The translations under genes were made by a program, and so were the position numbers. Below are positions 44,445 through 53,191 of a DNA stretch of 64,000 nucleotides, in pieces. The stretch covers positions 55,349 to 119,348 of the forward strand of contig JABWBH010000006.1 in the NCBI GenBank assembly GCA_013360585.1, in the 5' to 3' direction. Below the pieces are notes generated by a model. The model worked only from the letters and a program-made list of their open reading frames with translations, was not told the DNA's origin and did not search any database. Position 1 is the first letter of the stretch. Every line of letters begins with the position of its first letter. This DNA is from Phycisphaerae bacterium. Its GTDB lineage: Bacteria; Planctomycetota; Phycisphaerae; UBA1845.

Positions 44445-45932
44445 TCAATTCCGGTGAACGCCCACGAGGCCCTTGGAGTAGTCGATCCGCATCTGCGTGC
44501 TCTTGCCGGAGAGGGTGTCTTTCCCGAAGGCGGAGCAGATGCCGTTCTTGTCGAAGTCCAGCGTGACCTCGATGCGCGGAGGCATCGTCGGCTCGGCCGG
44601 CAGATCGGAAAGCTCCATCTGCCCCAGCCGCAGGCACTGGTCCGCCGGGTCGCCTTCATTGCCCTGCAGAAGAACGATTTCCGCGTGCGTCTGCTGCGGT
44701 TCCTTGAGTTTGAAGGTCTTTGTCAGGCGCGAGGGGACGCGGGAATGACGGGGCACGATGACCGCGTTGGAGAAGCCGAGATGGACGTCATCGACCATGC
44801 AGCCGATCGCATAGGCCGTGACGTCGGTTAGGTGCAGCTTCGGCGCGGGAATGGCGCGGCCATCAAGGACGAAGCCGCCCGCTTCAATGGCTCCTTGAAT
44901 CGCCGCCCCGAACGCCACCGCGCGAATCGGATCAATGTCCTGACTGACGCGCTGTCCCGAGGCCTTTTCCATCGCTTCCTTGACGCCCACCGCCCTGCTG
45001 CCCCCGCCGACGAAGAGGAGCTTGTCGATCCGCGACCAGGACAAACCGACGAGTTGAAGCAGGTCGTTGCAGGCCGATGCCGCCTGTTCCACCAGGGAAG
45101 CGGTGAGCCGAAGGAACGTATCGCGGGTGACCTCGATCGAGGCGTACTTGCCGCGAGCGCCTAACGTGACCGTGGTCTTCTCGCGCGTGGCCAGCGTCAC
45201 CTTGGCCTGCTCGGTGCGTTCGCGGGCATCCTCGAAGAACGCGAGATCCTGGCTCCGGTCGGGCGCGAAACCGGCCTTCCCCTCGAACTCGTGTAAGAGG
45301 CGCTCCATGAGGATCTGGTCGAAGTTGCGTCCGCCGACGTTCGGCAACCCCGAGGTTCCGAGCACGTCGAGTTTGGCGCCTTGAATGCGCGCCACCGTGG
45401 CGTCGAAGGTTCCGCCGCCCAGGTCGAACACGAAAAACGTCTGATCCGAACGTTGAAGCCCGTAAGCCATCGCCGCCGCGCTGGGCTCGGGCACCAGACG
45501 CCTGACCTCCAGACCGGCGAGTTTCGCGGCATCCAGGAGCGCTTGTCGTTGGTGGTCCTGAAAGTTCGCCGGGCAGGTTAGGACGACGGCGTGGATCGAT
45601 TCGCCCAAGGCGCTTTCGGCGTCGCACTTGAGCTTGGCCAGGACGAGGGACGACAAGGTCGTCGCCGTGTGCTTCTTTCCGGATTTCGTCGTGTACAAGA
45701 CCTCGTCGGCGCCCAGCTTGAGCTTGAAATCCATCCGCGTGTGTTCCGGCTGGCTTAGCGCCAGGCGATAGGCTTCGATGCCGACGATGGGCGTCTCGCC
45801 GTTCTCGAAGGCGACCACCGTGGGAGTGATCTCGTCGCCTTCCACGTTGCGGATGGACTTCGCCCGCCCGAACTCATCCATCACGGCCATCTTGCTCTGC
45901 GTCGTTCCGAAATCGATGCCCATCACGATCAT
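44445..45932 (-). CDS. Hsp70/DnaK-like chaperone without the helical lid
   Basis: 495 residues. The nucleotide-binding domain is complete: GIDFGTTQSKMAV, VLTCPANFQDHQRQALLDAA, VPEPSAAAMAYG, FVFDLGGGTFDATV and LLFVGGGSRAVGVKEAM. About 120 residues of substrate-binding beta-domain follow (IGCMVDDVHLGFSNAVIVPRHSRVP...), and the protein ends with FDKNGICSAFGKD without the 10-kDa lid or the EEVD-like tail. DnaK is about 640 residues; this is a specialised short form. Its ATG overlaps the stop of the GrpE-fusion gene (ATGA), so exchange factor and chaperone are coupled. No DnaJ is nearby. Confidence 0.88.
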   Translation of the reverse strand: MIVMGIDFGTTQSKMAVMDEFGRAKSIRNVEGDEITPTVVAFENGETPIVGIEAYRLALSQPEHTRMDFKLKLGADEVLYTTKSGKKHTATTLSSLVLAKLKCDAESALGESIHAVVLTCPANFQDHQRQALLDAAKLAGLEVRRLVPEPSAAAMAYGLQRSDQTFFVFDLGGGTFDATVARIQGAKLDVLGTSGLPNVGGRNFDQILMERLLHEFEGKAGFAPDRSQDLAFFEDARERTEQAKVTLATREKTTVTLGARGKYASIEVTRDTFLRLTASLVEQAASACNDLLQLVGLSWSRIDKLLFVGGGSRAVGVKEAMEKASGQRVSQDIDPIRAVAFGAAIQGAIEAGGFVLDGRAIPAPKLHLTDVTAYAIGCMVDDVHLGFSNAVIVPRHSRVPSRLTKTFKLKEPQQTHAEIVLLQGNEGDPADQCLRLGQMELSDLPAEPTMPPRIEVTLDFDKNGICSAFGKDTLSGKSTQMRIDYSKGLVGVHRN

Positions 45933-47137
45933 GTGCGGCTCTCCACCAAAGACCTTGAGACTGACGAGAACTCCACCTTCTCGCGCCGAACGACGCTGCT
46001 GCCCCTTCGAAACCCGCAGCGCAGCGGGCGCATGATGAACGATTCATTCCTGGGGGGTTGTCCGACGGCCTCCTGGGTCCGGGGGTTGAAGGCGCCGCCT
46101 GATTCATGGAACGGGGCGAGGCCGTGTTCCTCGAGCACCGACAGCACCTTGCCGTCGAGGGCCTCCAGCAACTCGCCGCCGAAGACACGCTCCTGAAGCG
46201 CCTGATGTATCGTGTCGTGAAGGTGCATGAGGTGCCGACACAGCGGCAGGACGACGGAGTTGTCGACCTGCTCGGCCTGCGCCGCTTCCAGCCGTTGAAG
46301 CAGACCTCGATACAGATCAGGCGCGGGCCAGTTCCTCACGGCCGAGAGCGCTTCCTCGATGCCGGGAACCAGGTCTCGATGATTCGTGGCTGCCGTTGAG
46401 AGCTTTTCGAGTTCAAGCTGAATGGCCGCAATAGCGTCCGAGGCGGGGGTCACGGCCTGCGCTGCATCCGGTGACGCCATGGCCTCGGCCAACCTTGGAG
46501 GCTCGGGGAAAAGCGAATCGTGTTCCGAAGCCGTGTGTCCGTAGACGAGAACCAGCGTCGGCATGTCCGTGCGCTTGCGGATCCACGCGCAGAGGCGGTC
46601 GATGACCTGCCCCCGGTGATCGCCCGGGGTGAACAGTTTCCCCGCCACAGGGTCCGGCAGGAGACCCGCCTGGCCGGGAATGAGGACGGCGTGGAGTCGC
46701 TTGGGCGTTAGCTCAAAGATGCGAAGGGTTCGCGTGTCGGGGTACGAGTCCTGCCGTTTCGCGCATTGACGGGTCGCGCCGTTGACGTCGAGGACGTGAA
46801 CTTCCACGGGGGTCGACGCCACGATCACAGCCGCATCCGCGGCAAACAGCCCCGCGGCACAGGAAGCCTGCGCCACGCCGTCGACGCCGGTGAAGGTGCG
46901 AAGCGCCTGTTGCACCAGCCCTTGACCGGTTGCACTCCCCTGAACAAGCGCCGAGGCATTGACGAAGGCGTGGAGCAGTCCGTCGTAAGCCTGCAAACCA
47001 TCGGGGGTTCGCTCCCGGCTCAGACGCGGCGAGGCCACGACGCACCGCAAGGCGCGCGACGGATCGAACAGCGGAACGTGCTTGAAATAGCGACACCAAT
47101 CCTCACGCGTTTTTCCAACCCGTGTGACGGAAAGCAT
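45929..47137 (-). CDS. GrpE-like exchange factor fused to an N-terminal PP2C-like domain
   Basis: ATG 47137 has GGAGG seven bases upstream; 402 residues. The C-terminal 110 residues resemble GrpE: a helix (LCRHLMHLHDTIHQAL), then LLEALDGKVLSVLEEHGLAPFHESGGAFNP, matching the GrpE beta-domain pattern of L..L...G...i...G..FdP, and a final IMRPLRCGFRRG segment. The first 200 residues (AYDGLLHAFVNASALVQGS, ASCAAGLFAADAAVIVAS) weakly recall a degenerate PP2C phosphatase without all metal Asp residues. The fusion is adjacent and coupled to the Hsp70 it would serve. PP2C assignment is tentative; GrpE is more secure. Confidence 0.6.
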   Translation of the reverse strand: MLSVTRVGKTREDWCRYFKHVPLFDPSRALRCVVASPRLSRERTPDGLQAYDGLLHAFVNASALVQGSATGQGLVQQALRTFTGVDGVAQASCAAGLFAADAAVIVASTPVEVHVLDVNGATRQCAKRQDSYPDTRTLRIFELTPKRLHAVLIPGQAGLLPDPVAGKLFTPGDHRGQVIDRLCAWIRKRTDMPTLVLVYGHTASEHDSLFPEPPRLAEAMASPDAAQAVTPASDAIAAIQLELEKLSTAATNHRDLVPGIEEALSAVRNWPAPDLYRGLLQRLEAAQAEQVDNSVVLPLCRHLMHLHDTIHQALQERVFGGELLEALDGKVLSVLEEHGLAPFHESGGAFNPRTQEAVGQPPRNESFIMRPLRCGFRRGSSVVRREKVEFSSVSRSLVESRT

Positions 47138-47446
47138 CGAAAAACCTCCATTCGGGTTGATGTCGGGGGCGTTTACCTCTCCCTCTCCCCTTGACTTCAA
47201 TCGCCCCAGCGCCCCAGCGCCCCAACCCACTACCCTCACCTTTCGTCCATAACCAACTGCCTCCCGGCCGCCCGACAGCCTCCCGCAACGGGAGGGCGGC
47301 ATGCCTCTACCACGCTATCCATCGCGGCGAAGCCGCCAATTTCCCGGGCGCCAGCCCACTTCACGTTCCTACAACCTCATCTTCCAGTGCTCACACACGC
47401 ACACCGCTCCACTTCCGCACTTTTCACCTAACTCCTTGACTCACCC
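47138..47446. other. intergenic region with GCCCCA micro-repeats
   Basis: 309 bp between the HerA-type gene and the GrpE-fusion gene. CCCCAGCG is repeated in tandem at 47201-47226; the remainder is CA/CT-rich (plus strand) and shows no terminator or promoter that I can defend. Confidence 0.4.
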
Positions 47447-49471
47447 TCATTCACGGTCGCAATTCAACAAATCCCCCAGACAACGCAGTGTGAGCTTCTG
47501 CTCTTGCTCATCTGAAAGACCGCCTTTGAGCAACGCATTCACCTTTTTCAGAAAGACCTTGTCTTTCGTGATCAACACGACCGATGCAACGCCACCGGCT
47601 TGCACGAGCTCGTGGAGTTTCTCCGCCTCATACCGAGGATTGCTCAAACCGATCTGGTATGCTTCCAGTCTCCCGTCAGGAAACTGCCACAAGACATCGA
47701 CGAACACGGCGTTGACTTGAGCCTCGAAATGCACCTTGCAGTTCTGTTTTTTCCCGTCATGCTCCAGCGCCAGAGCCGCCAGATTGTGCAGAAAGCCACC
47801 CTTGGTCGGCTTTGGCGAACGCGAAAAGCCTCTCTGTTCTAGTTCCAACCAGCCCTGCTCCGTCACTTCGATGAAATACATGTGACCGCCGCGCTTGCCG
47901 CTCGACACTCGGTGAGGCACAACCAGACCCAGCGCGTGCAAGGCTGAAAGAACCGACTTGCCTTGCGTTCGATCGAGGGACGATTCGCGGTAAAGCGACG
48001 TTAGACTCAGAAGCGCATGAAACGCCGCCGCATGGAGAAAGCGCAGCATCTGCGGCGTCAGGTTGTCCTGCGGCTTCGGGTCAGAGGACTTGTCCGTCTC
48101 CTCGATAATCACGACCTTGCTCATGAACGCCCGCGCCCTCGCCTGTAATTCCACATCGTCGATCTGCGAAGCAACGAGCGGATAGCTGCCCTTGACCGCA
48201 GCAGGCCACGTCGAAGGTGCATAGACGACCGCTTCACCGCGTTGCAGAACTCGAAGACTGTTCGCCTGTTCCGGAGTCAGGCCCATCGCCGTCGAAAGCG
48301 AACGCAGATCATCGCCTTGCGCTCCGCAGATAATCATGGTTTCCGTGTTGTGCCTAATCCTCGTCGATGTGGTGCTCCACGAATGTGTCGCACACAGAAC
48401 TCCCAAGCCCAGTCCACGGCCCATGAACATCGACTCGGCCAGAGGCGAAACTCCGCCCGGCGCTTCACGATCCCGCGCCTCCTCGAGAGCGATCGTCGCG
48501 TCATCGAGAACGAGGACGATTTGCGGCTCGTAGGAACGAGAATGCAGCCGCCAGGTGTAGAGCCAGCGCAGGAAGTACGAGACCATGAACGAGTAGTGCT
48601 GGACCGGCAGGCTGTCGCATTCGATCACGACGCCGCCGTTCGGCTGGGAGAAGAGAATCTCGAGTAGGTTGGTTTGCGCGAACTTCAGACCCGGAACGCT
48701 GTGCAGCAGGTCAACGAGGACGGCGCGGGCAGCTTCCTTGTAGCCCTGTTCTCGGAATCCTCGGCCAGCTTCAAAGGCGTTGACCTCTGCCAGCCAGTGT
48801 TTCAACGTCGCGTTGCCGCCGTGCTTGCGATAGACACGAAGCAAGGTCTCCAGGAGAAGACGCTGCGAGGCGTAGAGCGAATAGGAGCGTGCCACGAGGG
48901 ATACGACTTCGGAGACCCAAACATCAACGGCAATTCCGGGAGGAGGCTGTAAAAGCGCCAGGCTGAGTTGCAGCCAATGCAAGACAGTCCAGAACGCGCC
49001 TAACTGGGGAACGCCAGCGAGCTTGCGAAGTTCCCGCTTCCGGTCAATGACAATGACGCGAGCTCTTGGCGCCAGCTGGGCAAGCAACAAGATGACGAGA
49101 GAGGTCTTCCCGCTTCCCGTGGGGCCAACGACCGCAAGGTTGCGGCCCAAAGCGTCGATGCGCATCGGCAGGACGTGAGAAGGGAGCTTCACCACGACAA
49201 GATCGCCAGACAGATGAGCGCCAAGCGGAGGATAGTTGGCGTAGAATGCGTCAGAAGAGGACGCAGCGCTGTAGAGGCGTTCCTCGACGCCATTCCGGAA
49301 CGACTCCTGGAGATACGGATCGCCGGGATTAAGGAGCAGATGGCTGGCGGTGCGCAGCATCCACGGCCTGTCCGCCAGACGCAGCTGCGGATCCTGCATG
49401 AGGTCGAGGACGTCGAGCGCTCGCGTGCTCGATGCCTGCTGAGGTTGGCGATGAGGATTACGCGGCATCAT
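47447..49471 (-). CDS. HerA/FtsK-type ATPase with winged-helix and nuclease-like C-terminus
   Basis: 674 residues from ATG 49471, overlapping the previous gene by 14 bp. The P-loop is VVGPTGSGKTSLV (114-126) and Walker B IVLVLDDATIALEEA (318-332), followed by GRGLGLGVLCATHS as in HerA/VirB4/TraD motors. A winged-helix-like region (about 470-545) comes next. The last 110 residues (NCKVHFEAQVNAVFVDVLWQFP, AYQIGL, ASVVLITKD) look like a PD-(D/E)xK-type fold with Q-x-I in place of E-x-K, so activity is uncertain. Such motors pump or process DNA in conjugation and in defence systems. No relaxase or mating-pore genes are present. Confidence 0.8.
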   Translation of the reverse strand: MMPRNPHRQPQQASSTRALDVLDLMQDPQLRLADRPWMLRTASHLLLNPGDPYLQESFRNGVEERLYSAASSSDAFYANYPPLGAHLSGDLVVVKLPSHVLPMRIDALGRNLAVVGPTGSGKTSLVILLLAQLAPRARVIVIDRKRELRKLAGVPQLGAFWTVLHWLQLSLALLQPPPGIAVDVWVSEVVSLVARSYSLYASQRLLLETLLRVYRKHGGNATLKHWLAEVNAFEAGRGFREQGYKEAARAVLVDLLHSVPGLKFAQTNLLEILFSQPNGGVVIECDSLPVQHYSFMVSYFLRWLYTWRLHSRSYEPQIVLVLDDATIALEEARDREAPGGVSPLAESMFMGRGLGLGVLCATHSWSTTSTRIRHNTETMIICGAQGDDLRSLSTAMGLTPEQANSLRVLQRGEAVVYAPSTWPAAVKGSYPLVASQIDDVELQARARAFMSKVVIIEETDKSSDPKPQDNLTPQMLRFLHAAAFHALLSLTSLYRESSLDRTQGKSVLSALHALGLVVPHRVSSGKRGGHMYFIEVTEQGWLELEQRGFSRSPKPTKGGFLHNLAALALEHDGKKQNCKVHFEAQVNAVFVDVLWQFPDGRLEAYQIGLSNPRYEAEKLHELVQAGGVASVVLITKDKVFLKKVNALLKGGLSDEQEQKLTLRCLGDLLNCDRE

Positions 49472-49892
49472 CGCCCAGCTCGAAAAAGAAGCCGAGGATC
49501 GAACGCCAGAAACGCCGGCGATGGGCCTTCTTCGCACACGCCCCACAGAGGCGCTGTTCGCCCACCGGTTTCCCGCAGGAAAGGCAGAGTTGGCGACCGC
49601 ACGGAGGACACAGAAACACATGTTTCTTGCAACTGAGTCGCCGGCATTCTACGCAGGGAACGATGTCGGCGACTGAGTTGACCAGACAGGAGCAGTCCGC
49701 CGCCAGATAGGTATGGAAGTCCTGCGTGTGGAAGCGCCCCTCCGAGACTTCGAGCGTGTGCGTCAGGCGTTGCGTTTCCACGCGCCTGGCGTTCGGAAGC
49801 GTCGCGCACTCCCCTTGGACAATCACCCGCTCGCTGCCCGAAAACGGCGGAAAGGCGGGCGGCGTTGATGGCGGCAGCGGGTTCGGGTTCAT
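49458..49892 (-). CDS. Cys-rich zinc-binding protein upstream of the ATPase
   Basis: ATG 49892 follows GGAGC; 144 residues. The first 50 residues are Pro-rich; the C-terminal half holds about a dozen cysteines in paired knuckles (CVECRRLSC, CPPCGRQLCLSCG, CGACAKK), suggesting two or more zinc ribbons or a B-box/RING-like fold. A basic-hydrophobic end follows (HRRRFWRSILGFFFELGDDAA). The 14-bp overlap with the HerA-type gene implies coupled synthesis, so it is probably an adaptor of the ATPase. No known family recognised. Confidence 0.65.
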   Translation of the reverse strand: MNPNPLPPSTPPAFPPFSGSERVIVQGECATLPNARRVETQRLTHTLEVSEGRFHTQDFHTYLAADCSCLVNSVADIVPCVECRRLSCKKHVFLCPPCGRQLCLSCGKPVGEQRLCGACAKKAHRRRFWRSILGFFFELGDDAA

Positions 49893-49935
49893 GAGCTGCT
49901 CCATTGCGATGGACGAGCATCAAAGGAACGGACCG

Positions 49936-50145
49936 TTAGGACGGCGCTGAATTCCCGCCCTGGGCCTTACGAAGCTCCGCGTCGGCGATACCCAACAGTC
50001 GGGCAACGGTTACTTTGACACCTTTCCCGCTCTGCCAGCGGCGTACAATCTCGAGCGCCTCGCCGCTAAGGCTCGTCGTCACGCTCCTGTCTTCGTGTCT
50101 TGACGCCTCGATCTCCCTGAGAAATTCTGCTGCTGAATCGATCAT
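49936..50145 (-). CDS. small unrecognised protein, 69 aa
   Basis: ATG 50145 follows GGAGC. Highly charged N-terminal helix (SAAEFLREIEASRHEDRS), then TTSLSGEALEIVRRWQSGKG and VTVARLLGIADAELRKA, which could form a small helical DNA-binding or antitoxin-like fold. It lies 43 bp before the Cys-rich gene. Its reality rests on the start signal and operon position only. Upstream (50146-50467) I see no further gene; a short plus-strand frame there lacks a binding site. Confidence 0.45.
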   Translation of the reverse strand: MIDSAAEFLREIEASRHEDRSVTTSLSGEALEIVRRWQSGKGVKVTVARLLGIADAELRKAQGGNSAPS

Positions 50146-50467
50146 AAGTAATGCTCCAATAGTAGTGCGAAATACCAACGATGACGTATCGCAATCCCCA
50201 CGGACGCCTTGAGAACTCCGCCCATCCATGCCTTGACCGCACTCACGGTCTGTTGCGTTCTCCCCGAGCTTCGTTGTTCGCCCTCCTCCTTATAGACACC
50301 CTTGACGCACTTTGGCGCTGGTGCCTTCTGCTGATATCTTGCCTCGCGTTAGTGATGCCTGATGATGCCGTCGCTAAGTCGGTGTCGCTTGCTGGCGCTT
50401 GCTGATCGTTGCCCTTCGTGGGTGGCACAGCATCCGGCGCAACATTGATAAACGCGGCCCCTTTGAA

Positions 50468-51052
50468 ATGGTGATGACAGGCATCACCGTATGGGACGAA
50501 AGAAACGTTGTTGCGTTGAACGAAGGCTATTTGCCGAGCATGAGTCAGCTACGCGAGGCACGTCCGAAACGCCCCAGCTACTTGTACGCGAACATGTCCT
50601 GGCACTTCGACACGCGCGAGCAGGCTCTCGCATGGACCCTGTCCGCCATCGCCCGGCGCGGGATCGACCACATACACCGAGGCGAAGCGGCAGGCCGGGT
50701 CGACGTGGACACCTGGGTGCTTGGCGTCCCTTCGCGGCCCGACGCGGTGTTTTCCGGCTGGTTCGAGGGGAAAGGCGAAGATTACTGCGTTGTCCTTCAA
50801 CGTCAGGCCATCCGAGAAAGTGGGCAGGCGCTTCATTGCTGTATCGGATACGTGCCAGGCATCCCAGCGCGGAAGCAAAGCACGATTCCGCGGGAGATGC
50901 GCGATGCGGTGAAGGCGCGGCTGAACACTCTCGTTCATGCCTACGGGCAAGGCTTCCCGAGCGTTATTGAACTCCTGCAGGAGATGGGGCATCCGTTCGT
51001 TTATAGTTCAGGTCGATCTCTACACCAAGAAGTAGATCAGAGAGCCCAGTAG
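50468..51052 (+). CDS. family X protein, copy 1 (unrecognised, 194 aa)
   Basis: An unrecognised protein with a clear paralogue in the island (copy 2 at 53851-54414). Shared landmarks in the same order: a basic SRPxY-type lead, an Ala/Leu helix ending SAIARR versus SAASRR, DVDTWVLG versus DLHTWVFG, SGWFEG versus SDWFFH, a strand YCVVLQRQ versus YRIIVHRE, and a terminal Ser-Gly-Arg patch near the end. It is mixed alpha/beta and soluble. Its 3' end overlaps, tail to tail, 89 bp of a minus-strand winged-helix-like gene. No catalytic motif is evident. ATG 50474 is an alternative start. Confidence 0.65.
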   Translation: MVMTGITVWDERNVVALNEGYLPSMSQLREARPKRPSYLYANMSWHFDTREQALAWTLSAIARRGIDHIHRGEAAGRVDVDTWVLGVPSRPDAVFSGWFEGKGEDYCVVLQRQAIRESGQALHCCIGYVPGIPARKQSTIPREMRDAVKARLNTLVHAYGQGFPSVIELLQEMGHPFVYSSGRSLHQEVDQRAQ

Positions 51053-51521
51053 ATCGACGTATCCAGCAGAAAGACCATCCGCCCCTCGGGATGCAGATCT
51101 GGCGATGATGGCTGCGGGGCAGCATCCGGTTGATCAAGCCGTCAGGTAGATACCGTCCGAGTCGTTTCTTGTAGTGCAGGAAGCGATTATCCGCGCCTCG
51201 TCGCGCCTTGCCTTGAAAGGGCAGTCTGAAGAAGCGTCCGATGAGGCTCAGGTTGATCATCTCTCCGACGTTATCCTGGATGAACCACAACAACGCCCGA
51301 GGCAGCGGCGGAATCTCGAGAATTGGCAGGGTCGTCACGTCACGACCTAGCCGATTGCGCAGCGGCGCCTGGAACGAACGCAGCTCGTGGAGCAGTTCAT
51401 CGCACGTGTAGGCGCATGCCTTCTCTTCGGACAGCCGCAACGCCTCGCGGTAGGGCATCGCCAGGCCGCGACTGTGCTCGCCCGTCGTCGTCAGAACGTT
51501 CACGATGATTGGCTCGGACAT
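50964..51521 (-). CDS. free-standing winged-helix-like protein homologous to the STAND C-terminus
   Basis: ATG 51521 follows GGAGG at six bases; 185 residues. Over its length it parallels the last ~180 residues of the STAND NTPase encoded at 54411-57416: a start IIVNVLTTTG versus ITVDVDTRR, a middle helix RALLWFIQDNVG versus RLIIWLFFRYYG, then a helix-strand block ending in FCWIRR versus YCWIRR, and a final hydrophobic strand. The block looks like a winged helix. Here the domain stands alone without an NTPase. It is the last gene of a minus-strand operon and converges with family X copy 1. Confidence 0.6.
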   Translation of the reverse strand: MSEPIIVNVLTTTGEHSRGLAMPYREALRLSEEKACAYTCDELLHELRSFQAPLRNRLGRDVTTLPILEIPPLPRALLWFIQDNVGEMINLSLIGRFFRLPFQGKARRGADNRFLHYKKRLGRYLPDGLINRMLPRSHHRQICIPRGGWSFCWIRRSTGLSDLLLGVEIDLNYKRTDAPSPAGVQ

Positions 51522-51538
51522 GCTGTTCCTCCCCTTCT

Positions 51539-51988
51539 TCAATCGCCATCATCGCGAGTTTTTGAGTAACCCTTTAGCAATGGTTGCGTTGCTGTGTCTG
51601 TGGAAACAGCTCCATCAGCGTCGGTCGTCACGATTCGGAACCGCAGGTGCCGTGTCGATAACGCCTCCAAATCACGTCCACCCCACATACGCGCTTTTCG
51701 CTCGTCGCGAACTACAACGAGCAAGTCTCGGCTGATTATGTCTTCCGGGTTCGGACAAGGGTCGGACTGGCCATGCAAGGCACCGGCGACGACGTGCCTG
51801 GCCATCAATCTCCGCTCGCCGACAACGATCGACACTGAGGCAACCAGGCCAAGGGCATGCAGATCCAGCAATTCTCTTACAGCGCGGCATGGAATCAGAA
51901 GTTCATGCGCGGACAACACGCTCGCGAGCTCTGCCTGGACCGCAGGGCGAGTCGATGTGCTGTGAAGGTGCGGTTCTGACAGAAGCAT
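51539..51988 (-). CDS. family Y protein, copy 1 (unrecognised, 149 aa)
   Basis: ATG 51988 follows GGAGGG; 149 residues, the same length as copy 2 at 53192-53641. The two share an Ala/Leu/Val-rich core with strands (VSIVVGERRL versus AIVLISNRCQ) and a nearly superimposable end: DLLVVVRDE versus DVVIVVRDL, GGRDLEALST versus GGDELEGLST, then LRFRIV versus LHFRIV. Small alpha/beta fold; no known domain. It starts 50 bp after the upstream gene and ends 18 bp before the winged-helix gene, so it is in the same operon. Confidence 0.6.
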   Translation of the reverse strand: MLLSEPHLHSTSTRPAVQAELASVLSAHELLIPCRAVRELLDLHALGLVASVSIVVGERRLMARHVVAGALHGQSDPCPNPEDIISRDLLVVVRDERKARMWGGRDLEALSTRHLRFRIVTTDADGAVSTDTATQPLLKGYSKTRDDGD

Positions 51989-52037
51989 TGGACTCGACCC
52001 TCCATCCGATTGGTACAATTGCGGGCGCACGACTACT

Positions 52038-52427
52038 TTACCATTTGGCTTGCGATGACGTGCTTTTCGCCAAGGCTTTGAGTACGCGTTCCCTGACGCT
52101 CTCGTTCGCAAAGCGCCGAACGAGGGCGACGGTCTTGGTCTTCCCGAATTCGCGAGCCAGCTGCGCCACGGCATTAGGAATCGCTTCCAGCAAGGTTCTC
52201 TCCTTAGGGTTTTCCAGCCGACAGGGCCCAAGTGCAGAGCTCAGCGCTCCTTTAGAGGTTCCCACAGGCGCGTTCTTGATTCGAAGCATCGCTGCTTGAA
52301 GCTCGTCAAGCATAACCTTCACGATAGGAAGGCCGTGGTCCTTCAACTTCTCCAAGACCCAGGGTTGATTCTGTCGACTCGAAAGGCATCGAATCAGCTC
52401 CCGCTGCTCACGGTCGTCTGCCCTCAT
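52038..52427 (-). CDS. unrecognised helical protein, 129 aa
   Basis: ATG 52427 overlaps the stop of the preceding gene (ATGA), a strong sign of translational coupling. Mostly alpha-helical and charged: ELIRCLSSRQNQPWVLEKLKDHG, MLDELQAAMLRIKNA, and a C-terminal VRRFANESVRERVLKALAKS. No recognised family and no hydrophobic segment. Middle gene of the Y2/80-aa/155-aa/129-aa/Y1/winged-helix operon. Confidence 0.55.
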   Translation of the reverse strand: MRADDREQRELIRCLSSRQNQPWVLEKLKDHGLPIVKVMLDELQAAMLRIKNAPVGTSKGALSSALGPCRLENPKERTLLEAIPNAVAQLAREFGKTKTVALVRRFANESVRERVLKALAKSTSSQAKW

Positions 52428-52891
52428 CTCGCCGGCGGCGCCTGGAAAATCTCAACCAGCATGCTCGCCGGAACGCTGAAACGCCGCCCGTCGTGAAACT
52501 CCGCGATGAACCTCGAACGCTTGGCCTCAATGAAGATCACCTCTTCAACAGTATCGCCATCCTTGATTTTGATCCGCGTCCCAGGTGGGAGGGCGCGAAG
52601 TCGCGCGATCGATTCTTTTTCCTGCTTCACATCCTGCCGCCGTTGCTCCGACGCGCGGGCCTTGATGCTCAGGAGGGCACGCTTGAAAGTGCCTTGCTCA
52701 CGCTTCGAGACCGTGCCGGATACGGCCTTCATCGTCATATCCCAGGCATGACGCACGGGAATGCCCATACTGCGGGAAACTGCTTTCCATGCCATGAACC
52801 GCTTCCTGATCGCTTCCAGCTTCTCGTCAACCGTTCGCTTCGGATCCATCAAAACCTCGGCACACTCCCTGTCAGCTATCACTTCCATCAT
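52424..52891 (-). CDS. coiled-coil protein with C-terminal SH3-like fold, 155 aa
   Basis: I start at ATG 52891, which follows AAGGAGGG at nine bases; a longer frame would overlap the 80-aa gene upstream. Residues 1-95 are helical and strongly charged (KRTVDEKLEAIRKRFMAWKAV, SEQRRQDVKQEKESIARLRAL). Residues 97-150 form a small beta-barrel-like stretch (PPGTRIKIKDGDTVEEVIFIEAKRSRFIAEF..GRRFSVPASMLVEIF in segments), reminiscent of KOW/SH3-type nucleic-acid-binding folds. Function unknown. Confidence 0.55.
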   Translation of the reverse strand: MMEVIADRECAEVLMDPKRTVDEKLEAIRKRFMAWKAVSRSMGIPVRHAWDMTMKAVSGTVSKREQGTFKRALLSIKARASEQRRQDVKQEKESIARLRALPPGTRIKIKDGDTVEEVIFIEAKRSRFIAEFHDGRRFSVPASMLVEIFQAPPAR

Positions 52892-52922
52892 TGCTTCGTC
52901 CCTCCTTCCATTGATATCAGGC

Positions 52923-53165
52923 TTACGTCCGCGGCTTCGCCTCGCCGGTCGTGTTTCCGTCGTCTCCATTCTTTTGAGGATCCCCGGACTCTCCACGCGC
53001 CGGTCTGTGCCTAGCGCCCTCGTCGACTTGTCCATTCTCATCAGCGATTGATGCTCTCCCGTTTCCCCCCACGAATGCCGGATACTGAGCAGCATGGAAC
53101 GTCACGATCCGACGACTTCCGACGCGTGCTGTTACCACACCCCAGGAGTCCGAGAGAATCTTCAT
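52923..53165 (-). CDS. small protein between family Y copy 2 and the operon core, 80 aa
   Basis: ATG 53165 follows GGAGGG at nine bases, a convincing start. The N-terminal 30 residues are beta-rich (MKILSDSWGVVTARVGSRRIVTFHAAQYPAF); the rest is a polar, Gly/Asp/Asn-rich, probably disordered tail. It starts 27 bp after the family Y copy 2 stop and ends 32 bp before the next gene. No family recognised. Confidence 0.5.
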   Translation of the reverse strand: MKILSDSWGVVTARVGSRRIVTFHAAQYPAFVGGNGRASIADENGQVDEGARHRPARGESGDPQKNGDDGNTTGEAKPRT

Positions 53166-53191
53166 GACTTGTATCCCTCCAGTACCTGAAT

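Noticed and set aside
47201..47226. GCCCCAGC repeats as a CRISPR-like array
   Set aside because: Units are directly adjacent without spacers; no cas genes. No CRISPR array was seen anywhere in the window.
50181..50405. 74-codon plus-strand frame with a hydrophobic segment
   Set aside because: No ribosome binding site, overlaps the promoter region of the small minus-strand gene, no similarity to a known small protein.
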